DNA of 64,000 nt, from the NCBI RefSeq assembly GCF_900163665.1, contig NZ_FUIA01000018.1, forward strand, positions 118,721-182,720, written 5' to 3'. This DNA comes from Frigoribacterium sp. JB110. Lineage in GTDB: Bacteria > Actinomycetota > Actinomycetes > Actinomycetales > Microbacteriaceae. Positions 8,801 to 16,580 of the stretch are shown piece after piece. The stretch's first letter is position 1; every line of letters begins with the position of its first letter. Both the position numbers and the translations under genes were made by a program. The notes below the pieces were generated by a model. The model worked only from the letters and a program-made list of their open reading frames with translations, was not told where the DNA came from and made no database searches.

Positions 8801-9613
8801 TCAGTGCTCCTCCTCCGACTCGAACCACGTGTGGTCGGGACCGTCGACGACGATGTCCCAGTTGTAGCCCATCGAGAACTCCGGAACGGTGTCGTCGTGG
8901 TTGTACGTGGAGATGAGCCGGTCGCGAGCCTTCTCATCGCGGATCGTGTTGAAGATCGGGTCGAGCGCGAACAGCGGGTCGGCCGGGAAGTACATCTGGG
9001 TGATGAGTCGCTGGGTGAAGCCCGAGCCGAACACCGAGAAGTGGATGTGCGCCGGACGCCAGGCGTTGATGTGGTTCTTCCACGGGTACGGGCCAGGCTT
9101 GATCGTGGTGAACCGGTACTCGCCGTTTGCGTTCGTCACCGTGCGGCCCGCGCCCGTGAAGTTCGGGTCGAGCGGTGCGGGATGCTGGTCGCGCTGGTGG
9201 ATGTAGCGGCCAGCGGCGTTCGCCTGCCACACCTCGACGAGCTGGTTCGCGATCGGGCGACCCCAGCCGTCGAGCAGCCGGCCGGAGACTGTGATGCGCT
9301 CGCCCTGCGGCTCGCCGCGGTGCTGCAGCGTGAGGTCGGCCTCGAGTGCGGCGACATCGCGCTCGCCGTACGCCGGACTCCACAGCTCGATCGTCTCCGG
9401 ATCGACCAGCTTGGGGTTCTTCGTGGGGTGGCGCAGCACGCTCGAGCGGTACGGCGAGAAGTCATAGAGCGTGGTCGGCACGTTCTCGCCTGCGGCGACG
9501 CGTGCGGCGGCGTCTGCGTGGATGCTGCGGATCTCTTCCGTGATCTGGCTCTGTGATGCCTGATCCGGGGCCGCGAGGAGCGACTCGGGTGCCGCTGCCT
9601 GGTTGTCAGCCAT
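8801..9613 (-). CDS. pcaH: Protocatechuate 3,4-dioxygenase, beta subunit
   Basis: A 270-residue Fe(III) intradiol dioxygenase subunit and the first gene of the pca operon. The intradiol signature begins LLDGWGRPIANQLVEVWQAN. Likely iron ligands are the Tyr of GPYPWKN, a second Tyr in the signature region and the two His of WRPAHIHFSV. The C-terminus is acidic (WFESEEEH). An operator-like repeat array lies 50-87 bases upstream of the ATG. Substrate supply probably comes from pobA at 36.4 kb. Confidence 0.95.
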   Translation of the reverse strand: MADNQAAAPESLLAAPDQASQSQITEEIRSIHADAAARVAAGENVPTTLYDFSPYRSSVLRHPTKNPKLVDPETIELWSPAYGERDVAALEADLTLQHRGEPQGERITVSGRLLDGWGRPIANQLVEVWQANAAGRYIHQRDQHPAPLDPNFTGAGRTVTNANGEYRFTTIKPGPYPWKNHINAWRPAHIHFSVFGSGFTQRLITQMYFPADPLFALDPIFNTIRDEKARDRLISTYNHDDTVPEFSMGYNWDIVVDGPDHTWFESEEEH

Positions 9614-9662
9614 AGGTGTCTCCTTCGACAGGAACGATCCCGTCCAGGTTCGCGCACCCGCC

Positions 9663-9700
9663 CTCCCGTTGATGCCTCACCTCCCGCTGAGCGGGAGGTG
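9663..9700. promoter_or_regulatory. Three-part operator upstream of pcaH (candidate IclR site)
   Basis: CTCCCGTTGA at 9663-9672 is repeated as CTCCCGCTGA at 9681-9690, 9 of 10 bases identical and 18 bases apart. The second copy is also the left arm of an 11-1-11 perfect inverted repeat, 9678-9700. A palindrome plus one direct repeat is the layout I recall for PcaU/PobR operators of IclR-family pathway regulators. The array lies between the regulator stop and the pcaH start. The palindrome could instead end the regulator transcript, though no T-run follows. Confidence 0.55.
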
Positions 9701-9708
9701 GTGCGATG

Positions 9709-10473
9709 TCAGGCGCGCAGTGCGCGAGTGAGATCAACCGCGGCCTGACGCACCAGTCCGCCGAGCCGGCGCTCGTCGGCACGGTCGATGTGCACCACCA
9801 CGCCGAGCGCAGCCGGCGGCAGACCGGGGAGCGTGCCGAGCGTCGCCGCGATCGACACGTTACCGAGCGTCATCTCCTCACGCGCGACGGCGTAGCCGCG
9901 GGCCCTGGTCGCCTCCACATCGGCACGGATGTCCTCCGCCGTCACCAGCGTGTGCACCGTCTCGTGCAGCAGCGGCGACCGGAGATACTCGGCGATCCAG
10001 TCGTCGCTCTGCGCGGCCAGGAGCGCCTTTCCCGTTCCGACCGCGTGCAGCACCTGGCGCCCGCCCATCCGGGTCAGCGTCGGAATCGAACCGTGCCCCG
10101 TCACGCGCCCGACGAACAGCGCAGCCGCCCCGCTCGGCTCCGACCGGTCGAGCACCGACAGGTGCACGTTCTCTCCCGTCGCCTCATACAGACGCTGCAT
10201 GTGCGGCAGCGCCGTTTCGCGCAGGCGCAGCGAGAGCGGCGAGAGCTCACCCAGTTCGAACAGCCGGTCTCCCAGCGCGTAGCGGCGCCCCGGCACCCGC
10301 GTGAGCATCCCCGCATCGACCATCTGCGACGTGATGCGGTGCAGCGTCGAAGGCGAAAGGCCCGTCATCTCCGCCAGCTGCGACGCGCCGAGCTCGTGAT
10401 CGTCCTCAGTGAAGCAGCCCAGGATGCGCATGACGCGGGCGAGCATTCCGCTGTCATCGGTCGCCGTCGTCAC
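9709..10473 (-). CDS. IclR-family regulator, probably of the pca operon
   Basis: A 254-residue IclR protein with an N-terminal winged helix (about 8-70, GASQLAEMTGLSPSTLHR being the recognition region) and a C-terminal effector domain (about 80-250) with the usual ALFVGRV, VGTGKALLA and GLPPAALGV stretches. It lies just upstream of pcaH on the same strand, with the operator array between them, so it is probably the protocatechuate-responsive pca regulator. The start is GTG. It is divergent from a second IclR gene with only 46 bases between. Confidence 0.85.
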   Translation of the reverse strand: MTTATDDSGMLARVMRILGCFTEDDHELGASQLAEMTGLSPSTLHRITSQMVDAGMLTRVPGRRYALGDRLFELGELSPLSLRLRETALPHMQRLYEATGENVHLSVLDRSEPSGAAALFVGRVTGHGSIPTLTRMGGRQVLHAVGTGKALLAAQSDDWIAEYLRSPLLHETVHTLVTAEDIRADVEATRARGYAVAREEMTLGNVSIAATLGTLPGLPPAALGVVVHIDRADERRLGGLVRQAAVDLTRALRA

Positions 10474-10519
10474 ACCCCTACTTTAGACTTTCTCCCACTG
10501 ATCAGGAGACGGGGCCCGG

Positions 10520-11281
10520 ATGGCGAACTCACCGAGCGGCGAATCGGTCACAGAGCGCATCGTGCGCGTGCTCGAGACGTTCGACGCCGACCGCGCGGTG
10601 CAGACCGTCGCGGAGGTCTCCCGCCGCGCCGAGCTTCCGCCGTCGACGGGGCACCGGATGGTCGCCGACCTCGTCGACAGCGGCCTGCTCGAGCGCGACG
10701 ATGCGGGTCGCATCCGACTCGGCCTGCGCCTGTGGGAGCTCGCCCAGCGCGGATCGCAGGCGCTGCGCCTTCGCCAGATCGCGCTCCCGCACATGGAGCA
10801 CGTGCAGGCCAGGCTGCGCGAGCACACCCAGCTCGCCGTGCTCGAGCAGGACGAGGCACTGTTCCTGGAGCGGCTGTCGAACCCGCGCGCAGTGTCGAAC
10901 ATCACGCGCATCGCAGGTCGCCTGCCGCTGCACGCCTCCTCATCCGGCCTCGTGCTGCTCGCCCACGCCGACGACGCGCTGCGCGAGCGCGTGCTGAGCG
11001 GGCCGCTGGCCGCCGTGGGACCGGAGACCGTGACGGACCCGGATGCCCTGCGCCCGGCGCTCGAGCGGATCCGGCGCGACGGGGTCGCCATCGCCCCCGG
11101 TTCGATCGAGGACGTCTCCACCGGCATCGCCGTGCCCGTGCGCGACGGAAAGACGGGGCCCGTGATCGCCGCGCTGTCGGTGGTCATCCCGCGCGCCGCA
11201 CCCACAGCCGGGGCCGTCGACGAGCTGCACTCGGCGGCCATCCGGATCTCGGGGCAGCTGACTCAGTCGCCCCAGATATGA
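10520..11281 (+). CDS. IclR-family regulator, probably of the adjacent catabolic operon
   Basis: A 253-residue IclR protein: winged helix at about 8-70 (AEVSRRAELPPSTGHRMV) and effector domain at about 75-250. GGAGACGGGG precedes the ATG. It is divergent from the pca regulator and convergent with the SolA-like oxidase gene, 21 bases away. It could control the pca genes, the long operon to its right, or both. The PucR gene at 23.8 kb is the other candidate for that operon. Confidence 0.82.
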   Translation: MANSPSGESVTERIVRVLETFDADRAVQTVAEVSRRAELPPSTGHRMVADLVDSGLLERDDAGRIRLGLRLWELAQRGSQALRLRQIALPHMEHVQARLREHTQLAVLEQDEALFLERLSNPRAVSNITRIAGRLPLHASSSGLVLLAHADDALRERVLSGPLAAVGPETVTDPDALRPALERIRRDGVAIAPGSIEDVSTGIAVPVRDGKTGPVIAALSVVIPRAAPTAGAVDELHSAAIRISGQLTQSPQI

Positions 11282-11302
11282 GCGCTCACGAGCCCGGCCG
11301 CA

Positions 11303-12421
11303 TCATGGGGTGGGAAAGCCGAACGCGGACACGTCGTCCGTCGATTCGCCGTCGAGAGCGAGCTCTGCGAGCACGCGACCGATCGCCGGAGTGAACTTGA
11401 AGCCGTGCCCGGCCGTGAGGCCGACGATGATCGCCGGATGCTGGGGCACGGGAGCCAGCACGAAGCGCCGGTTCGGCGTCAGCGCGTATTGGCAGGTGAC
11501 CGTGCGCAGCGCGGGGCCCGATGAGGGAATGAGCCCGCCGACGAACTCGGCCAGTTCGCGGGAGAGCTCGTCAGAGGGTACGAATGAGCGCTCCTGCGGG
11601 AGCATCCGGTTCTCGGATACGTCGCGGCCGGCTTTGACCGTCGGTTCACCGTAGGTCGGGAATCCGTAATAGCACTCCTCGTCCTCCCAGATCCAGACGG
11701 GAAGGCGATCCGGCCCCAGCGGTTCGGGGTCGGCCGGGCGGAAGTACGTCACCTGCTCCTGCATGACGTCCAGGGGGATGGCTGCTCCCAGCGGCTCGAG
11801 CAGCGCGTTCGTCCAGGCGTCGGCCGCCACGATGACGCGACCGGCGCGCACATCACCCTCCGAGGTACGCACGATCGCTCCATCGCCGTCGGGGACGATG
11901 CTCTCGACGCTCGTTCGGTCACGGATGTCCGCGCCGTGCACTCGCGCTCGCATCTGCAGGGTCGCCACGGTGCGCGCGGCGTGCGCGATGCCGGAGTCCT
12001 CTGTGTACACCGTCTCCACCCCGTCAGGCACGCTGAACTGCGGCCAGCGCTGACGCACCTGTTCCGGGCTGAGGAGCTCGTACGGCACCCCGCACTCGTG
12101 AAGCGCCGAGGTGAAATCCGACGCGGAGTACGGGCCGTCGACCGGGAGGAAGACCACGCCGCCCGTGACGGTCAGCAACCGCTCACCCGACTCCTGCTCG
12201 AGATCCGCCCAGTCGCGGTAGGCCGACTGGGCGAGGCGGACGTACTCCGGCGCACCGTAGGAGGTGCGCACAATGCGCGAGGTGTCATGGGACGCACCGC
12301 GGACGTGGCCGAGATCGTACTGCTCGAACGCGACGACGCTCGCACCGCGACGGGCGAGGTGGTAGGCGGCGGCGCTGCCCATGGCGCCCATCCCGACGAC
12401 GGCGACCTCGAACGACTCCAT
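11303..12421 (-). CDS. SolA/monomeric sarcosine oxidase-like FAD amine oxidase
   Basis: A 372-residue flavoprotein of the SolA/MSOX family, which oxidises secondary N-methyl amines or imino acids to aldehyde, amine and H2O2. GMGAMG is at 10-15; GASHDTSRIVR at about 42-52 matches the flavin-contact region. Cys310 in TCQYALTPN is placed like the cysteine that covalently binds FAD in monomeric sarcosine oxidase. GLTAGHGFKFTPAIG near the end is the family C-terminal motif. It is the last gene of the long minus-strand operon but is set off by a 174-base gap. It suggests that the unknown substrate yields an N-alkyl amino acid. Confidence 0.85.
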   Translation of the reverse strand: MESFEVAVVGMGAMGSAAAYHLARRGASVVAFEQYDLGHVRGASHDTSRIVRTSYGAPEYVRLAQSAYRDWADLEQESGERLLTVTGGVVFLPVDGPYSASDFTSALHECGVPYELLSPEQVRQRWPQFSVPDGVETVYTEDSGIAHAARTVATLQMRARVHGADIRDRTSVESIVPDGDGAIVRTSEGDVRAGRVIVAADAWTNALLEPLGAAIPLDVMQEQVTYFRPADPEPLGPDRLPVWIWEDEECYYGFPTYGEPTVKAGRDVSENRMLPQERSFVPSDELSRELAEFVGGLIPSSGPALRTVTCQYALTPNRRFVLAPVPQHPAIIVGLTAGHGFKFTPAIGRVLAELALDGESTDDVSAFGFPTP

Positions 12422-12595
12422 GACCTCTCCTCACCCCCGCGTTGCTCCGCGGATTCTCCAGGACGCCCACGCGGGGCCCTGCGTTCTGCTCCGCTGCGAC
12501 GAGTGCCGCACGACCACTGTGCCCGCTGGCCCGTGCCGCGACCATGTGTCGGAGCCACACGAAGGCGAGCGACGCATGTGCCGGGGGAACGTCGC

Positions 12596-13744
12596 TCAGG
12601 GCATCCCCGGTGACAGCCAGCGCATCGCGGAAAGGCGAGGGCCCAGCGGCTCGGCAGGTCGATAGTCGGTGACCGGTGTGCCCGAGAAGTCCATCGGGAA
12701 CCGGATGAGCCGGTAGTCGCCCTCGGTCGGGTGGTGCGCGTCGATCAGCGCCCGGCGCTGCGCGAAGTACGGGTTCTCGTCGATGCGGTCGAGATCGAGC
12801 ACCGGTTCCACGGCGATGCCGAGGCACCGGCACTGCTCCAGCCATTCGGCGACGGTGCGACCAGCGATCAGTTCGGCCAGCTCAGCCTGCAGAACGGCGT
12901 TGTGCTCGTGCCTGGCACCGTTGCTGGAGAACCGGGCATCTGCGGCGAGGTCCGGCCGATCGACGGCTCGGAAGAAGTCGGCCCAGTTCTCGTCGGTGTA
13001 CGGCATCACGCAGATCCACCCGTCCGCCGCACGATGGGGCCCGCGATTCGACACGAGGGTGCGGTTCCACCCGATCTCGCCCTCGGGAGGGTCGAAGGTG
13101 CCGCCGCCGAGGTGCTCCACGAGATTGAAGGCCAGCATCGCGTCGGCCATCGGCACGTCGACCCACTGCCCCTCTCCCGTCGACGCCCTGCTGTGCAGCG
13201 CGGCCAGAACGGAGTTCACGATCATCAGGCCGCAGATCTTGTCGGCCAGCACGGACGGCGCGAACGCCGGGGCGCCGTGCGCTCGGCGATAGATGTCCGA
13301 CATCCCGGATGCGGCTTGGATCACGTCGTCGTACGCGGGCTCCTCGCTCTTCGTCGAGCCGGCGGCAAAGGCCTGCGCAGTGCACAGGATCGCCTCCGGA
13401 TTGAGCTCGCGCACGGAGTCCCAATCCACGTCGAGTCTGCGACGCGAGCCGGGCCGCAGGTTCGTGACGATCACGTCGCACCCGCGGATCAGCTCCGCGA
13501 GCGTGCGGCGGTCGTCGTCACTGCTCCTGTCCAGCACCGCGCTGCGCTTGTTGCGCCCCAGGTTCAGGGTGACCGCACTCATCCCCTCCGAGCGGGAAGG
13601 GCCGATCCGCCGGGCGACGTCGCCGGCCGGCGGTTCGATCTTGATCACGTCGGCGCCCATGTCGCCGAGCATCGCCGTCGCGTAGGGCCCCATGATCACG
13701 GAAGTGACATCGAGCACGCGCAGACCCGCAAGAGGGCCGCTCAT
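12596..13744 (-). CDS. CaiB/BaiF class III CoA-transferase
   Basis: A 382-residue class III CoA-transferase, which moves CoA between carboxylic acids. The N-terminus LRVLDVTSVIMGPYATAMLGD and the LNLGRNKRSAVLD stretch are typical. The nucleophilic aspartate should be Asp168 in VLADKICG, matching Asp169 of formyl-CoA transferase. Two ATG codons overlap the upstream stop; the second is chosen because it lies 7 bases after GGAGG. It is coupled to the CitE-like lyase, a pairing seen in itaconate and malate-type acid activation followed by cleavage. Acceptor acid unknown. Confidence 0.85.
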   Translation of the reverse strand: MSGPLAGLRVLDVTSVIMGPYATAMLGDMGADVIKIEPPAGDVARRIGPSRSEGMSAVTLNLGRNKRSAVLDRSSDDDRRTLAELIRGCDVIVTNLRPGSRRRLDVDWDSVRELNPEAILCTAQAFAAGSTKSEEPAYDDVIQAASGMSDIYRRAHGAPAFAPSVLADKICGLMIVNSVLAALHSRASTGEGQWVDVPMADAMLAFNLVEHLGGGTFDPPEGEIGWNRTLVSNRGPHRAADGWICVMPYTDENWADFFRAVDRPDLAADARFSSNGARHEHNAVLQAELAELIAGRTVAEWLEQCRCLGIAVEPVLDLDRIDENPYFAQRRALIDAHHPTEGDYRLIRFPMDFSGTPVTDYRPAEPLGPRLSAMRWLSPGMP

Positions 13745-14580
13745 CATTCTTCCTCCAGCTTCGTGGGGGCGGCGCCGAGCACGGCTCGCGCCTGCCGGAG
13801 CACCGGTTCGTCGATCATCCGGCCGCGGAACCGGAACGCACCTGGCTGCGATTCCGCCTCGTCGAGCACCGCGATCGCCCACTCCCGCTCGGCGGGGGAA
13901 GGCGCATAGGCCGCGCGAATCACCTCGACCTGACTCGGGTGAATGCAGGCGGTTGCCGAGAAGCCGACGGCGGCAGCATCCGATGCCTCCGCCCTGAGTC
14001 CCTTCACGTCAGCGATGTCGAGATGCACGGCATCCACGGCAGCCTTACCCGCCGATCGCGCCGCGATCAGCACGCGGGAGCGCGCATATCGAGCCGCGTC
14101 ACGGTACGTCCCGCCAGCGCTCCGGCTGGAGCGCCCTCCCATGCTCACCACGAGATCCTCCGCTCCCCACATCAGTGCCGCGACGGCGGGGTGACGGGCG
14201 ATCTCTGCGGCGTTCTCCACTCCCGCGGCCGTCTCGCACAGGGCGATGACGTCGAAGCCCGCGCTCCGCAGGGCGTCGAGCTGCGCGGCGGATTCGGTCT
14301 TGGCAAGCATCACGCGCCGGTACGGGGTGTCGGCCACCGCGGCGAGGTCGAGACCGGCCTCCGGTGTGCCCGCCGGACTGATCCGCACGATCGTCGTCTC
14401 CGGCGCCAGCGACGACGCCGAGACGGCGGCACGGGCCGCGCTGCGGCCCTCCGGCGCGACGGCGTCCTCCAGGTCCAGGATGACGGCATCGGCGCACGAG
14501 GCCGCTTTCGAGAACCGCTCGGGCCTATCGGCCGGGCAGAACAGCATCGCCGGGCCCGGCACTGCACCGCTGTTGTGCAT
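13744..14580 (-). CDS. HpcH/CitE-like acyl-CoA lyase
   Basis: A 278-residue TIM-barrel protein of the citrate lyase beta-chain (CitE) family, which cleaves beta-hydroxyacyl-CoA such as malyl-CoA or citramalyl-CoA. LFCPADRPERF at the N-terminus, ADAVILDLEDAVAP, the Glu of CETAAGVENA, and GAEDLV are the family CoA- and Mg-binding motifs; SATACIHPSQV is the conserved C-terminal stretch. Its stop overlaps the start of the CoA-transferase. The pair would activate a hydroxy acid and split it to acetyl-CoA or a homologue plus an oxo acid. Confidence 0.85.
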   Translation of the reverse strand: MHNSGAVPGPAMLFCPADRPERFSKAASCADAVILDLEDAVAPEGRSAARAAVSASSLAPETTIVRISPAGTPEAGLDLAAVADTPYRRVMLAKTESAAQLDALRSAGFDVIALCETAAGVENAAEIARHPAVAALMWGAEDLVVSMGGRSSRSAGGTYRDAARYARSRVLIAARSAGKAAVDAVHLDIADVKGLRAEASDAAAVGFSATACIHPSQVEVIRAAYAPSPAEREWAIAVLDEAESQPGAFRFRGRMIDEPVLRQARAVLGAAPTKLEEE

Positions 14581-14601
14581 TCTCAGACCTCCCTCGGTCT
14601 C

Positions 14602-15813
14602 TCAACCACGGGCGAGGCGGCGCCACGCGAGCTCGGCGAGCACGGATGCCTGCAGATCGAGCACGCTGTCGTCGAACACGGCGCGCTCGGAATGCAGCGG
14701 TCCCGACCCGCCCGCCGGCTCCGCGCCGAGGAACACCAGCGTGCCCGGCACCTCATCGAGCACATAGGCGAAGTCCTCGGACGCCATCGACGGCGTCTCC
14801 AACCGAGTGACCCGCTCCGACCCCACCAGCTCGTCCAGGGCGTCGAGCACGAAGCCCGTCTCGACCGGATCGTTGTAGGTCACCGGATACGACTCGATGA
14901 ACTCCGCTTCCAGCGTGCAGCCGTTCGCCTCGGCGATGCCGCGGAGCATCGGCGGCAGCTGCTCGCGGACGGTCTCCAACGTGGAGGCGGACAGCGTCCG
15001 GATGTTCGCCTCCATCCCGACCTCGGCGGCGAGCACGTTGCCTGCGGCGGAATCGCTGGCGAGCTTCGTGATCGAGACCACCGCTTGGTCGACGGCCGGC
15101 AGGCGACGGGCGACGAAGGCCTGCGCCGCCAGGATGAGCTGTGCTGCGACGGGCACCGGATCGATCGCCGTCTGAGGGAAGGCGGCGTGCCCGCCCGTAC
15201 CGCGCAGCGTCATCCGCATCGCGCTGACGCTCGCCATCATGGAACCCTTTCTCGTCACCATCTGGCCGCGAGGCACTGTGCACTCCACGTGGGCGGCGTA
15301 CGCGGCGACCGGGCGACCACCTGCGGCCTCGAGAACGCCCTCCTCGATCATCAGACGCCCGCCCGCGTACCCCTCCTCGCCCGGCTGGAACATGAAGACG
15401 ACGCTGCCGGGAAGTTCGTCGCGTCGTTCGACGAGCAGCCGTGCCGCGCCGAGCAGACCCGCCATATGCAGGTCGTGCCCGCAGGCGTGCATCGTGTCAT
15501 CGGCTGAGGCGAAGGGCAGTCCCGTGGCCTCCGCGATCGGCAGACCGTCCATGTCCGCACGCAGGAGCACGGTCGGGCCAGGCATGCCGCCGTGCAGCAC
15601 CGCCGTCACAGACGACAGCCCTGCGCCGGTGGAGATCTCCAGCCCGAGCCCTTGGAGCTCACGCAGAACCACCCGCTGAGTGCGAGGCAGCAGCAGGCCC
15701 AGCTCCGGGTGCTCGTGCAGCTCTCGACGAACGGACACGAGAGCATCCCTCATCGCGCTCGCCTGCGTGGCGAACGAGCGCAGGTCCAACAGGTCGACCT
15801 CGGCATGGTGCAT
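14602..15813 (-). CDS. M20-family metal amidohydrolase
   Basis: A 403-residue M20D hydrolase of the hippurate/IAA-amino acid hydrolase type, cutting an N-acyl or N-carbamoyl amino acid or small amide. Metal-site motifs are RADMDG at about 85-90, CGHDLHM at 111-117, PGEEGYAGG at about 144-152, and SEDFAYVL near the end. The start shares one base with the stop of the ABC ATPase gene (TGATG), so it is coupled. Its place between the importer and the lyase/transferase pair suggests it acts on the imported compound. Confidence 0.88.
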   Translation of the reverse strand: MHHAEVDLLDLRSFATQASAMRDALVSVRRELHEHPELGLLLPRTQRVVLRELQGLGLEISTGAGLSSVTAVLHGGMPGPTVLLRADMDGLPIAEATGLPFASADDTMHACGHDLHMAGLLGAARLLVERRDELPGSVVFMFQPGEEGYAGGRLMIEEGVLEAAGGRPVAAYAAHVECTVPRGQMVTRKGSMMASVSAMRMTLRGTGGHAAFPQTAIDPVPVAAQLILAAQAFVARRLPAVDQAVVSITKLASDSAAGNVLAAEVGMEANIRTLSASTLETVREQLPPMLRGIAEANGCTLEAEFIESYPVTYNDPVETGFVLDALDELVGSERVTRLETPSMASEDFAYVLDEVPGTLVFLGAEPAGGSGPLHSERAVFDDSVLDLQASVLAELAWRRLARG

Positions 15814-16580
15814 CAGAACGTCATCCTCTCTCCCAAAACAGGAACAGCATCCAGCAGATCCTGGGTGTAGGGGTCATCCGGACGGTCGAGGAGTTCCTCG
15901 GTGCGCCCCGACTCGATCAGGCGCCCGTCGCGCATCACGCAGACCGAGTCGCTGATGTAGCGCACCACCGCGAGGTTGTGCGAGATGAACAGCATCGACA
16001 GCCCCAGCTCGTCCTGCAGCTCGCGCAGCAGGTTCAGGATGGCGCCCTGCACCGACACGTCCAACGCGCTGGTGACTTCATCGGCGATGAGCACGGACGG
16101 CTCACCGGCGAGGGCCCTGGCGATCGTGATCCGCTGCCGCTGCCCTCCCGAGAGAGCGGAAGGTCGTTCGTCGGCGCGATCCGGGTCGAGATGCACCCGC
16201 CCCAGCAGCTCCCGCACCCGCGCAACACCCCCGGCACGGCTCCAGCGACGACCGGTCGCACGGAGCGCCTCAGCGATCGACTCGCCGATGCTCATCCGGG
16301 GGTCGAGCGCCGAGAACGGGTCCTGGAAGACCAGCTGCAGGCGTCGGCGCGCGGCGCGCGCTTGCTTCCCCGCACCGAGCGCGCTCACCCCGTCCGCGCG
16401 GATGTCGCCGGAGGCGGGGCGCACCAGCCCGACCGCCGCTGCGGCGATCGTGCTCTTGCCCGAGCCGGATTCCCCCACCAGCGCGACCGTCTTCCCGTGG
16501 GGAACGGCGAGGCTCACATCCGACACCACGTCGATGCCGCCGTAACGCACACGCAGGTTCTCTATCTCCAGAGCGTTCAT
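15813..16580 (-). CDS. Peptide/opine-type ABC transporter ATPase (DppF-like)
   Basis: A 255-residue cytoplasmic ATPase. Walker A GESGSGKST is at 36-44, Q-loop VFQDPFSALDP at about 84-94, signature LSGGQRQR at 143-150, Walker B VLIADE and switch His in FISHNL. The C-terminal extension typical of OppF/DppF is present but short. It overlaps the preceding permease-ATPase fusion by 4 bases. With that gene, the DppB-like permease and the binding lipoprotein it makes a complete importer. Confidence 0.9.
   Translation of the reverse strand: MNALEIENLRVRYGGIDVVSDVSLAVPHGKTVALVGESGSGKSTIAAAAVGLVRPASGDIRADGVSALGAGKQARAARRRLQLVFQDPFSALDPRMSIGESIAEALRATGRRWSRAGGVARVRELLGRVHLDPDRADERPSALSGGQRQRITIARALAGEPSVLIADEVTSALDVSVQGAILNLLRELQDELGLSMLFISHNLAVVRYISDSVCVMRDGRLIESGRTEELLDRPDDPYTQDLLDAVPVLGERMTF

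Noticed and set aside
5351..9613. Complete beta-ketoadipate pathway in one place
   Set aside because: pcaIJ are absent from the window and the thiolase at the left edge is not linked in an operon.
9706..11394. A 562-codon open frame on the plus strand across both IclR genes
   Set aside because: It is a GC-rich antisense/out-of-frame shadow; the two IclR proteins in other frames have clear family motifs.
13939..15507. A 522-codon plus-strand open frame
   Set aside because: Arg/His/Gly-rich composition and full overlap with the CitE-like and M20 genes show that it is a shadow.
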